Shown here: piece after piece, positions 46,074 to 54,362 of the stretch
How positions within the stretch are numbered: the first letter of the stretch is position 1
Layout: every line of letters starts with the position of its first letter
Source of the DNA: Clostridiales bacterium
GTDB lineage: Bacteria; Bacillota; Clostridia; Oscillospirales; CAG-272
Length of the DNA stretch: 64,000 nt
Direction: 5' to 3'
NCBI GenBank assembly: GCA_022793655.1
Contig: JAAWDG010000008.1
Location: 22,783 to 86,782, forward strand
Position numbers and translations under genes: made by a program
Notes under the pieces: generated by a model
What the model saw: only the letters and a program-made list of their open reading frames with translations
Told to the model about the DNA's origin: nothing
Databases searched by the model: none

Positions 46074-46362
46074 TCTGGTATATTAGAATTGAATGTTAAT
46101 GAACTGTTTTGGTTCATAGTCTAACTGCTTCGGGAACAGGCATGTTTTTAGCAGGGATTATCGTCTAAAATAATGATAGGCATAAAGGATTTTTTAAACT
46201 GTATGCAATGCAGGGTGATGATCATAGAATTGCATTGTTGCCTTGCATTTCCGTATGAAGTGCTTTCATATTCAGATTTTTCGTTATGAAATAGATAGGT
46301 GAAGTAAAGGGAGTAGAATTCTTTATTGGCTAAAAAACTGGTGTGAATTCTGACCTATGCTC
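46074..46362. other. Intergenic region before tRNA-Arg
   Basis: About 290 bases with no credible gene. AGAATTC...GAATTCT pairs at about 46315-46350, just before the tRNA promoter; otherwise nothing recognised, and no terminator of the antiporter gene is obvious. Confidence 0.5.
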
Positions 46363-46391
46363 TTGACAAGTGACAGTGAATGTGATAATAT
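46363..46391 (+). promoter_or_regulatory. Promoter of tRNA-Arg
   Basis: TTGACA (46363-46368), 17-base spacer, TAATAT (46386-46391), 20 bases before the tRNA. Confidence 0.82.
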
Positions 46392-46411
46392 AATGCAGGT
46401 ACATAGAATAA

Positions 46412-46487
46412 GCGCCTTTAGCTCAGTGGATAGAGTGCCCGGCTACGAACCGGTAGGTCGAGGGTTCGAATCCCCCAAGGCGCGCCA
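46412..46487 (+). tRNA. tRNA-Arg (anticodon ACG)
   Basis: 76-base cloverleaf: acceptor GCGCCTT/AAGGCGC, anticodon loop CTACGAA, GGTTCGAATC T loop, discriminator G and an encoded CCA. A34 would be modified to inosine and read CGU/CGC/CGA codons. Confidence 0.96.
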
Positions 46488-46520
46488 AGTCGGAACGAGT
46501 TATGCTCGTTCCGACTTTTT
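46488..46520 (+). terminator. Terminator of tRNA-Arg
   Basis: AGTCGGAACGAG-ttatg-CTCGTTCCGACT followed by TTTT, directly after the CCA end. Confidence 0.93.
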
Positions 46521-46703
46521 GTTTCATCAAAATTATTTATTTGTTCTATTGTTCCTCTTTTTCCTTAAATAGTTATGCTGCGGCGCGAGGCATTTTTTGT
46601 TCTCGATAAATATGAAAAAGTACTTTTGTATACAGCAGTAAGCGGTGACAAAGGGTGTTTTTTATGTCTGCATAGTAAAATCGGTGTCAAGACGGTTGCC
46701 GCT

Positions 46704-46747
46704 TTATAAAAATGAATCGAGGCAGAAATATTTCTGCCTCGATTCAT
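46704..46747 (-). terminator. Terminator of enolase
   Basis: A 36-base perfect palindrome (ATGAATCGAGGCAGAAAT and its complement, 46712-46747) followed on the minus strand by TTTTTAT, 17 bases past the enolase stop. Confidence 0.92.
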
Positions 46748-46763
46748 AGCTATCTTATCATTT

Positions 46764-48017
46764 TTATCGTCTGCCGAATGATCCGGCAGCGCCTAATTCG
46801 GTTTCAATTTCGAGCAGGCGATTGTATTTTGCTACTCGTTCACTGCGGCATGGGGCACCGGTTTTAATTTGAGTACAGTTCATAGCTACTGCAATATCAG
46901 CAATGGTTGTATCCTCGGTTTCACCAGAACGGTGGCTCATGACCGTATGATAGCCATTGCGTCTGGCTAAGCGAATCGTATTAATAGTTTCGGTTAAGGT
47001 TCCGATTTGATTGGGCTTGATTAGAATCGCATTAGCAGCATGTTCAGAGATACCTCTGGCTAAGCGTTTTTCATTGGTGACGAATAAATCATCGCCTACA
47101 ATTTGCGTTCCGCTCATTTGTTCTGTTATCGAGGCAAAGCCCTCGAAATCGGTTTCAGACAAAGGATCTTCGATGGAAATGATCGGATATTTTTCTTTTA
47201 ACGCTTTAAAGTAATCAATCAATTCGTCGCGAGAGACGGTGATTTTTCGTTTTGGCAGGGTATAGGCGCCGTTTTTATACCAATCTGAAACGGCGGCGTC
47301 AATCGCGATAAAAATATCGCGCCCTGGTTCATAACCGCAGGTGGTTGTTGCTTTGACAATATATTCAAGCGCCATTTCATCCGACGCAAGATCGGGCGCA
47401 AATCCACCTTCATCGCCTACTGACACCGAGAAATGGTCTTCTTTCAAAATTTTGCCAAGTGTATGATAGATTTCTGTACACATGCGCATGCTTTCGGCAA
47501 ATGTCTTGGCGCCATAGGGCATAATCATAAATTCCTGTATATCAACTGTATTGGCCGCATGCGCGCCGCCATTTAAAATATTCATCATGGGAATGGGCAG
47601 CGTGACACCGCTGATGCCGCCGATATAGCGGTATAATGGCATGTGATAAGCGGCGGCTGCTGCTTTGGCGGCCGCTAATGAAACGGCCAAAATCGCATTC
47701 GCACCTAAATTAGATTTATTTTCGCTGCCGTCTGCTTTGATCATAATTTCATCAAGAATCGATTGACAGTCGGCGTCTTTGCCCACTAATGCTTCTTGTA
47801 TGGCCGTATTGATGTGATCGACTGCTTTGGTCACACTTTTGCCATGGTAATCTTTGCCGCCGTCCCGCAGCTCGTAGGCTTCGAACTGTCCTGTGGATGC
47901 ACCGGAAGGGACCAGCGCCTCGCCAACTGTCCCGTTATTTAGTGTAACATAAGCTTTTAGCGTGGGATTGCCTCTTGAATCAAAAACCTGAAGTCCTTTT
48001 ATGCTTTGAATTTTCAT
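46764..48017 (-). CDS. eno: Enolase
   Basis: Glycolytic 2-phosphoglycerate dehydratase. 417 aa. Motifs: FDSRGNPT and VPSGASTGQFEAYELRDG (substrate loop), SVGDEGGFAP, IEDPLSETD (metal), DDLFVTN, ILIKPNQIGTLTET (catalytic Lys) and HRSGETEDTTIAD. Ends TGAPCRSERVAKYNRLLEIE. The frame opens at 48041, but the conserved MKIQSIKG start at 48017 with AAAGG upstream is preferred. Confidence 0.96.
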   Translation of the reverse strand: MKIQSIKGLQVFDSRGNPTLKAYVTLNNGTVGEALVPSGASTGQFEAYELRDGGKDYHGKSVTKAVDHINTAIQEALVGKDADCQSILDEIMIKADGSENKSNLGANAILAVSLAAAKAAAAAYHMPLYRYIGGISGVTLPIPMMNILNGGAHAANTVDIQEFMIMPYGAKTFAESMRMCTEIYHTLGKILKEDHFSVSVGDEGGFAPDLASDEMALEYIVKATTTCGYEPGRDIFIAIDAAVSDWYKNGAYTLPKRKITVSRDELIDYFKALKEKYPIISIEDPLSETDFEGFASITEQMSGTQIVGDDLFVTNEKRLARGISEHAANAILIKPNQIGTLTETINTIRLARRNGYHTVMSHRSGETEDTTIADIAVAMNCTQIKTGAPCRSERVAKYNRLLEIETELGAAGSFGRR

Positions 48018-48092
48018 GTTGAGTGATGCCTTTCTGATCAATGATATTTGTTATGATTATTGATCCGATCGGGTTCTTTCTATACAGCATGA

Positions 48093-48128
48093 GCATAAAA
48101 AAATGGGTTTGTACCCGCTTTTTTATGC
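48093..48128. terminator. Bidirectional hairpin between enolase and valS
   Basis: GCATAAAAAAATGGGT-ttgt-ACCCGCTTTTTTATGC with T-runs in both directions. It lies in the 5' region of enolase on the minus strand, so it may be an attenuator there or insulate the divergent units. Confidence 0.6.
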
Positions 48129-48176
48129 TTGTATTGCGTTATTAATGATTCAAACCTGGTTTTTTGGGCATATTTC

Positions 48177-48205
48177 TTGACAAGCCGGATAATAAATTGT
48201 ATAAT
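48177..48205 (+). promoter_or_regulatory. Consensus promoter of valS
   Basis: TTGACA (48177-48182), 17-base spacer, TATAAT (48200-48205); both boxes perfect. It starts a leader of about 300 bases. Confidence 0.88.
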
Positions 48206-48211
48206 TCATAC

Positions 48212-48469
48212 TGTATAGGAAATGCTTGTGAAATCATGTGGTGAGTAAACTTCAAAACGGAGATAAAGAGGGTATATAAAGATATTCTTGTTTGAAGAGC
48301 AGAGGGTTCGGTGAATTTTGGCAGAATTTTTTTAAGGCCACTTCAAACCGCGTGGTGACAAGGCGCCATGTTTGGCTAATAAACCCTGTTGTTGAATGAA
48401 AAAGCATGTACTTACATGATGATGTTGATAACGGGTCATTTGCCCTAAGAGCAAAATAGGGCTTTTTTT
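48212..48469 (+). ncRNA. Structured valS leader, candidate attenuator
   Basis: About 260 nt between the promoter and a terminator. It contains GGCCACTTCAAACCGCGTGG, a CATGTA/TACATG hairpin enclosed by ACCCTGTT and AACGGGT, and the final terminator. The position suggests tRNA-Val sensing by a T-box, but the exact GGGTGGNACCGCG block is not present in the usual order, so the class is uncertain. Confidence 0.45.
48442..48469 (+). terminator. Terminator in the valS leader
   Basis: GCCCTA-agagcaaaa-TAGGGC then seven Ts, 48 bases before valS. Typical attenuator placement. Confidence 0.82.
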
Positions 48470-48517
48470 ATTGAATATTCATTTTTGTGCAAAAGGCACG
48501 GAAAGGCTGGTTATACA

Positions 48518-50902
48518 GTGCAGGAATTTGAAAAGCGATATGACGGATTAACCGTTGAAAAGGAAATGCAGAAGTATTGGGAAGAGAATCAGGTGTATGA
48601 TTATACGCCCGATCGTTCAAAACCTCTTTATTCAATTGATACACCGCCGCCAACGGTCAGCGGCAGCCTGCATATTGGCCATATTTTTAGTTATACGCAG
48701 GCAGAGATGATTGCCCGTTACCGGCGCATGAAAGGTTACAATGTATTTTATCCGTTTGGGTTTGATGATAATGGTCTGCCATCTGAGCGTTTGGTTGAAA
48801 AAGAAACAGGCGTGCGCGCTGCTGAACTGCCACGCAGTGAATTTCGTGAAAAATGCGTAGCGATTACCCAAAAATACGAGGACGAATTTAAAAGTCTTTG
48901 GAAATCGATGGGCTTTTCCTGCGACTGGAATTTGCAGTATTCAACCGTGAGTAAAAATACACAGCGTCTGTCGCAGAAGTCTTTTCTTGCATTAGCTAAA
49001 GATGGACATGCCTATAGCAAGGAATCACCTGTGCTTTGGTGTACCGAATGTCAAACATCCATTGCACAGGCAGAGCTTGATTCTAACGACATTGATTCCT
49101 TTTTCAATTATATCCCGTTTCATATTGATGGCAAGGTGTTGGAAATTGCGACGACTCGTCCGGAATTGTTATACGGCGTTGTCTGTGTGTTAGTGAATCC
49201 CGAGGATGAACGGTACAAACACTTAATCGGCAAGATGGTTACCGTGCCGCTGTATGATTTTGAAGTACCTTTATTAGCAGATGATAAGGTTGCGCTTGAC
49301 AAAGGTACAGGTGTGGTTATGTGCGCTACGTTTGGCGATACAACTGACGTTGAATGGGTAAGTCAGCTGAATTTGCCCTATAAAAAGGTCATTTTGTCGG
49401 ATGGTACGATTGCTTCTGATGTTCCTTTTATCGCAGATATGAAAGTGAAGGCCGCACGGAAAGAAATTGTTCGGTTATTGGACGAAAAAGGTCTTTTATT
49501 AAAATCAGAAAAAATTACACATACCGTTTCAGTACACGAGCGGTGCGGCACCGAGGTGGAGATTATTCCATCCAGCCAGTGGTATATTGATGTACTCAGC
49601 AAAAAGGCAGAGTTATTGGCGGCTGGTGATAAAATTAATTGGCATCCAGCGCATATGAAGAGCCGCTATGTGAACTGGGTAGAGAATTTGAAATGGGACT
49701 GGTGTATTTCTCGCCAGCGCTACTTTGGTGTTCCAATTCCGGTATGGTATTGTGAGGCTTGCGGCAAACCGGCTTTTCCGGCAGAGGAAGAACTGCCGGT
49801 GAATCCGATGGAGACACCGTATAACGGGGGGTGTTCCTGCGGCTGCCAGTCTTTTGTGCCTGAGAAAGCGGTGCTTGATACCTGGGCTACTTCTTCAATC
49901 ACGCCGTTTATTAACGAAGATAAAGCCAAAGAGTATGATGCCGAGACCGAGTTTATGCCTATGAGCATGCGTACACAGGCTCATGAGATTATTCGAACAT
50001 GGGCTTTTTATACCATTGCGAAAAGCTTGTATCATACTGGTGAAATTCCGTGGCAGGATACGATGATCTGCGGGTTTGTGTTAGCTAAGCCGGGTGAGAA
50101 AATCAGTAAGTCAAAGGGCAATGCAAAATTGTCCCCGCAAGAGGTTATCAACACCTATTCGGCGGATGTTATTCGATATTGGGCAGCCAACGCAAGACTT
50201 GGTACCGACACCTATTTTGATCAGCAGGAAATGCAGGATGCTTCCCGTCGGTTAATTACAAAATTATGGAACTCTTCTAAATTTGTGTTGTCTCATTTGA
50301 CCGATTTTGATCCGACCTATGTGCCGGAGCATCTTCTGCCAATTGACCGATGGATTATCGAACGCACGAATGAGACCATTATGGAAGCCTCTAAATGGTT
50401 AGATGAGTATGAAATTGGTATGGCGCGAAAAGCCATTGATGATTTGTTCTGGAAAGACTTATGCGATAATTATATCGAGATTGTTAAAGAACGTCTGTAT
50501 AAGCCAGAAATTCATGGAGCAGAGCAGCGTCGTTCAGGACAGTATGCGATCTATTATTGTCTTTTGACCATACTTAAAATGTATGCTATCTATATACCAC
50601 ATGAAACCGAGTATATTTACTTGAAAGGTTTTAAAGATTTTGTGGGTGCTGTTTCGCTGCACAAAACCGAGTGGCCAAAGCCAGAACAAGTCGATCAAGA
50701 ATTGCTTGCTTTTGGCGAGACAATTAAAAATGCCATTGCGGAAGTACGTAAATACAAGTCAGAAAATAGTCTGTCTATGCGCACTGAAATGGAATCGGCG
50801 GTCATTGTCGGGAAGGAAAGCCAAGCAGATTGGCTTAAAGAGACCGAGAAGGACTTTATTGCCTGCAACCATGTGCAGAAAATCATATACGATCTGAAAT
50901 AG
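48518..50902 (+). CDS. valS: Valyl-tRNA synthetase, archaeal-type
   Basis: Class I synthetase charging tRNA-Val. 794 aa from GTG at 48518 (GGAAAGG 11 bases upstream); a TTG at 48485 is an alternative. HIGH motif in GSLHIGHIFSYTQ, with PFGFDDNGLPSERLVEKETG after it, KISKSKGN for KMSKS, and WCISRQRYFGVPIPVW. The TPPPTVSGSLHIGH start and the short C terminus without the bacterial coiled coil match archaeal and rickettsial ValRS rather than standard bacterial enzymes. A Cys-rich zinc-like segment (CEACGK...CSCGC) is kept. Confidence 0.93.
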   Translation: MQEFEKRYDGLTVEKEMQKYWEENQVYDYTPDRSKPLYSIDTPPPTVSGSLHIGHIFSYTQAEMIARYRRMKGYNVFYPFGFDDNGLPSERLVEKETGVRAAELPRSEFREKCVAITQKYEDEFKSLWKSMGFSCDWNLQYSTVSKNTQRLSQKSFLALAKDGHAYSKESPVLWCTECQTSIAQAELDSNDIDSFFNYIPFHIDGKVLEIATTRPELLYGVVCVLVNPEDERYKHLIGKMVTVPLYDFEVPLLADDKVALDKGTGVVMCATFGDTTDVEWVSQLNLPYKKVILSDGTIASDVPFIADMKVKAARKEIVRLLDEKGLLLKSEKITHTVSVHERCGTEVEIIPSSQWYIDVLSKKAELLAAGDKINWHPAHMKSRYVNWVENLKWDWCISRQRYFGVPIPVWYCEACGKPAFPAEEELPVNPMETPYNGGCSCGCQSFVPEKAVLDTWATSSITPFINEDKAKEYDAETEFMPMSMRTQAHEIIRTWAFYTIAKSLYHTGEIPWQDTMICGFVLAKPGEKISKSKGNAKLSPQEVINTYSADVIRYWAANARLGTDTYFDQQEMQDASRRLITKLWNSSKFVLSHLTDFDPTYVPEHLLPIDRWIIERTNETIMEASKWLDEYEIGMARKAIDDLFWKDLCDNYIEIVKERLYKPEIHGAEQRRSGQYAIYYCLLTILKMYAIYIPHETEYIYLKGFKDFVGAVSLHKTEWPKPEQVDQELLAFGETIKNAIAEVRKYKSENSLSMRTEMESAVIVGKESQADWLKETEKDFIACNHVQKIIYDLK

Positions 50903-50940
50903 GATGCATGTGCAATTGCGCATTTTGTTCGGATAGAAAG

Positions 50941-50967
50941 ACAAACGCCGATAGGCGTTTGTTTTTC
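50941..50967 (+). terminator. Terminator of valS
   Basis: ACAAACGCC-gata-GGCGTTTGT followed by TTTTC, 38 bases past the stop. Confidence 0.9.
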
Positions 50968-50999
50968 TATCCGGTTTAAGGGTTAGATTTCTTTAGCTC

Positions 51000-51028
51000 T
51001 TGACATTTTTTGTGTATTTTCATATAAT
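51000..51028 (+). promoter_or_regulatory. Consensus promoter of aspartate kinase
   Basis: TTGACA (51000-51005), 17-base spacer, TATAAT (51023-51028); both perfect. Confidence 0.88.
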
Positions 51029-51066
51029 AAAAGGTAAAAGAAAAAAGACGTTTGAGGAGTTAGAAC

Positions 51067-52380
51067 GTGTTAAAAGTTGTTAAATTCGGCGGTTCATCCC
51101 TTGCCGACGCCGAGCAGTTTAAAAAAGTAGGGGATATTATTCGAAATGATGCAAGCAGACGATATGTAGTGGCCTCTGCCCCAGGGAAGCGCAACGCGCA
51201 GGATACGAAAGTGACCGATATGCTTTATCAGTGTTATGCGTTAGCGGCTAAAGGGCAGGACATAGATGAATCATTTAGAGAAATAGAAGATCGCTTTAAC
51301 GGCATTATTGCTGGTCTTGGCCTTGACTTTTCACTTGAAAAAGAGTTTGAACTTATTAAAAATGGGTTTATTCATAAAGCCGGCAAAGATTATGCCGCCA
51401 GCCGAGGCGAATATTTGAACGCGATGATTTTGGCCAAGTATTTAGGCTTTGATTTTATTGACGCGGCCGATGTCATATTGTTTGAGGAAAATGGCCGGTT
51501 GAACATGGAAGGAACCAACACGCTGCTTGCCAGTGTATTAGCTGATCACCCGCAGGCCGTGATTCCTGGTTTTTATGGTTCCATGCCCAATGATACGATT
51601 AAAACTTTTTCCAGAGGTGGTTCAGACGTTACAGGGTCAATTGTTGCCAGGGCTGTTCAAGCCGATCTTTATGAAAATTGGACGGATGTATCTGGCTTTT
51701 TGATGGCAGATCCTCGTATTATTGAGAATCCGCTTGGTATTGAACTCATTACCTATGCTGAACTACGCGAGTTGTCTTTTATGGGTGCGGGTGTTTTGCA
51801 TGAAGAGGCCATTTTCCCTGTGCGTTTTGCCGAAATTCCAATTAATATCAAAAATACCAATCGCCCGGACGATAGCGGAACGATGATTGTACCGGCGGCT
51901 GACAAGGTAGATTTGAAACATGTCATTACAGGGTTAGCAGGTAAGCGGGGCTTTAGTGTTCTTTCCATTGAAAAGGATATGATGAATGCGGAAATTGGTT
52001 TTGGCAAACGAGTGCTTGAGGTTTTAGAAAAGCACAGTATTTCCTTTGAACATCTGCCAAGCGGCGTGGACACGATGAGCGTGATTATTGCTACACAAGA
52101 AATTGCAGAAATCAAAGATCAAATTAAAGCCGAAGTTTGCCGCGCGGTAAGCCCTGATAAAATTGCCATTGATGATGGTTTAGCATTGCTTGCAATTGTA
52201 GGCCGGGGCATGGTACAGTCAAAAGGCACGGCGGCGCGCATTTTTAATGCAGTGGCTGGGGCAGATATTAATATTCGTATGATTGATCAAGGCTCAAGTG
52301 AAAAAAGCATTATTATGGGCGTGGAAGAGAGCGATTTAGAAAATGCCATGAGAGCTATTTACAAGGAATTTGTTCATTAA
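51067..52380 (+). CDS. Aspartate kinase
   Basis: Phosphorylates aspartate, the first step to lysine, threonine and methionine. 437 aa, GTG start with GAGGAG 7 bases upstream. Kinase domain: VVKFGGSSLADAEQF, FSRGGSDVTGSIVA and WTDVSGFLMADPR. Two ACT domains from about 305 (VLSIEKDMMNAEIGFGKRV and LLAIVGRGMVQSKGTAARIF) give feedback control. The second ACT ends INIRMIDQGSSEKSIIMGV, the usual form. Confidence 0.95.
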   Translation: MLKVVKFGGSSLADAEQFKKVGDIIRNDASRRYVVASAPGKRNAQDTKVTDMLYQCYALAAKGQDIDESFREIEDRFNGIIAGLGLDFSLEKEFELIKNGFIHKAGKDYAASRGEYLNAMILAKYLGFDFIDAADVILFEENGRLNMEGTNTLLASVLADHPQAVIPGFYGSMPNDTIKTFSRGGSDVTGSIVARAVQADLYENWTDVSGFLMADPRIIENPLGIELITYAELRELSFMGAGVLHEEAIFPVRFAEIPINIKNTNRPDDSGTMIVPAADKVDLKHVITGLAGKRGFSVLSIEKDMMNAEIGFGKRVLEVLEKHSISFEHLPSGVDTMSVIIATQEIAEIKDQIKAEVCRAVSPDKIAIDDGLALLAIVGRGMVQSKGTAARIFNAVAGADINIRMIDQGSSEKSIIMGVEESDLENAMRAIYKEFVH

Positions 52381-52481
52381 GCGAAAATGATATTTGAACG
52401 AAAATGGACGCTTTTTCTGATTTTGACTTGTTTAAGTAATTGCAAGACAAGATGATGAGACAGAAAAGGAGGTTGATAACT

Positions 52482-53288
52482 ATGGAATATAAAAAGATAG
52501 ACGCGCATGCACATATTTATCCTGAACCAATTGCGGCGAAAGCCAATGAAAATTTGGGTAAGTTTTATAACTTTGACGTGCACTGCGCGGGTACATATGC
52601 TGATCTTGAGTATCAGTTAATGGAAAACGGATTTAACGGCGTGTTTCTTTTGTCGGTAGCCACGAGCGCCAAACAGGTGGAAAAGGTCAATGATACAGCT
52701 GCCGAGGCATTACACTTAGCAAAAGAGCACGGCTTAGAGGCTTATTCGTTTATGGCTATGCATCAGGATTATGAGAATATGGCCGCAGAGGTTGAAAGGG
52801 GCAGAAAACTTGGTTTTACGGGTGTTAAAATTCATCCTGATATCCAAGCGGTGAACATTGATGACGAGCGTTTTATGAAGCTTTATGAGGCTATTGAAGG
52901 TAAAATGCCTTTGTTTTTACATATGGGGGACAACCGGCCAGAATATCAGTATAGCCATGCAGAGCGTCTTGCTAAGATATTGCAAAGTTTTCCGAAATTA
53001 AAAGTTATCGCCGCTCACTTTGGTTCTTATCGCGCATGGGACAATGCGCAGTGTCTGTATGGACACAAAAACATTTGGTATGATTTGTCATCCTCTTTGT
53101 GGTGTCTGACACCTGGCCATGCCAAAGAACTGATTGAGCGCTGCGGCTATGACAGAGTGATGTTTGGCACCGATTATCCGATTTACAGCCTGAAGGCTTA
53201 TGAGGAAATGTTTGCTAAAATTGATTTGACCGATGCGCAGCGGGCAGACATCTATTATAATAACGCCATGCGTTTTTTAGAAGCATGA
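52482..53288 (+). CDS. Amidohydrolase-2 family metal-dependent hydrolase
   Basis: 268-aa TIM barrel. DAHAHIYPE gives the paired His ligands, GVKIHPD the third strand, FLHMGDN and AAHFGSYRAW further His, and MFGTDYPIY the catalytic Asp. GGAGG 9 bases before the ATG at 52482 fixes the start. It overlaps the FkbM-type gene by 4 bases (ATGA). Relatives act as decarboxylases or lactonases; the substrate is unknown. Confidence 0.88.
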   Translation: MEYKKIDAHAHIYPEPIAAKANENLGKFYNFDVHCAGTYADLEYQLMENGFNGVFLLSVATSAKQVEKVNDTAAEALHLAKEHGLEAYSFMAMHQDYENMAAEVERGRKLGFTGVKIHPDIQAVNIDDERFMKLYEAIEGKMPLFLHMGDNRPEYQYSHAERLAKILQSFPKLKVIAAHFGSYRAWDNAQCLYGHKNIWYDLSSSLWCLTPGHAKELIERCGYDRVMFGTDYPIYSLKAYEEMFAKIDLTDAQRADIYYNNAMRFLEA

Positions 53289-54343
53289 AGGATTTGTGGC
53301 AGTATTTAGCCCATACAACGAAGCCGATTGTTTTGTATGGAATGGGTGACGGCGCCGATAAGATTTTGTCTGTTTTGAATCGTCTTGGCATAGAAGCCGC
53401 TGATTTTTTTGCTTCTGATGGTTTTGTAAGAGGTCAATTTTTTCATGGCAAGCGTGTACTTTCGTATACCGAGATTTTACAGAAGTACGATGATTTCATC
53501 GTACTTCTGTCGTTTGCGTCCAGTCGGCCAGAGGTCATTGACCAAATTTTGGCCATCGATAAGGAACGAGAACTCTATGCGCCTGATGTGCCTGTTTTTG
53601 GCGGCGGCCTCTTTGATTGTGATTTTTATGTGGCGCATCAAAAAGAATTTCAGACGGTATCAGCGCTTTTAGCTGATGAAAGGTCCCGAGAAGTTTTGGA
53701 GCAGGTAATCGAATATAAGCTAACCGGAAGGCTCGCGCCGTTGTTCCTCAGTGAATGTGTAGAAGAAGAGATATTTCAGCTGTTCAAACCTTTGCGATAT
53801 CGCAATGTATATGATTTAGGCGCTTATACGGGCGATACGGCCAAAGTAATGCTGGCACGTTGTCCGCGGCTTGAGGCGCTTTATGCCGTAGAACCTGATC
53901 GCCGCAATTTTAAAAAATTAAACGCTTTTGCTGCAGAAAATAAAAAAGTGCGGCCTATTCAGGCCGCAGCTTGGGATGAGTCGACAACACTTGTATTTGA
54001 CCATCAAGGCAATCGAAATGCGAATGTAACGCAGCATTCAAACACGGGCAAGGAAAACTTGTGTCCGGCTGTCAGTGTTGATGAACTGGCAAAATCGATG
54101 CAGGTTGATTTTATTAAATACGATGTAGAGGGCAGCGAAAAAGAAGCATTAGCAGGATCAAAAAAAACGATTGAGCGAGATAGCCCCGATTTGTTAGTGT
54201 CTTTATATCATCGGGTAGAAGATCTGTTTGCGCTGCCATTGCAGATTGCTAAGATGAAACAGAACTATCGTTTTTATATCAGACGTTTGCGCTATATTCC
54301 CGCCTGGGATCTTAATTTGTACTGCATTTCAGATTCGAATTGA
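53285..54343 (+). CDS. FkbM-family methyltransferase-like protein
   Basis: 352 aa. Residues 1-130 form a Rossmann-like region (IVLYGMGDGADKILSVL) as found N-terminal to many FkbM proteins. The SAM-binding core from about 175 has VYDLGAYTGDTAKVM, YAVEPDRRNFKKL and DFIKYDVEGSEKEAL, the FkbM signature. Usually O-methylates sugars or other small polar groups. Its last codons form the start of a terminator stem. Confidence 0.87.
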   Translation: MKDLWQYLAHTTKPIVLYGMGDGADKILSVLNRLGIEAADFFASDGFVRGQFFHGKRVLSYTEILQKYDDFIVLLSFASSRPEVIDQILAIDKERELYAPDVPVFGGGLFDCDFYVAHQKEFQTVSALLADERSREVLEQVIEYKLTGRLAPLFLSECVEEEIFQLFKPLRYRNVYDLGAYTGDTAKVMLARCPRLEALYAVEPDRRNFKKLNAFAAENKKVRPIQAAAWDESTTLVFDHQGNRNANVTQHSNTGKENLCPAVSVDELAKSMQVDFIKYDVEGSEKEALAGSKKTIERDSPDLLVSLYHRVEDLFALPLQIAKMKQNYRFYIRRLRYIPAWDLNLYCISDSN

Positions 54344-54362
54344 AGCTGAAATGCAGTTTTTT
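54322..54362 (+). terminator. Terminator overlapping the end of the FkbM gene
   Basis: CTGCATTTCAG (54322-54332, inside the gene) pairs with CTGAAATGCAG (54346-54356), then six Ts running into the stop codon of the convergent SLH gene. Confidence 0.85.

Noticed and set aside
46357..46572. 71-aa frame covering tRNA-Arg
   Set aside because: It reads through the tRNA and its terminator; no protein features.
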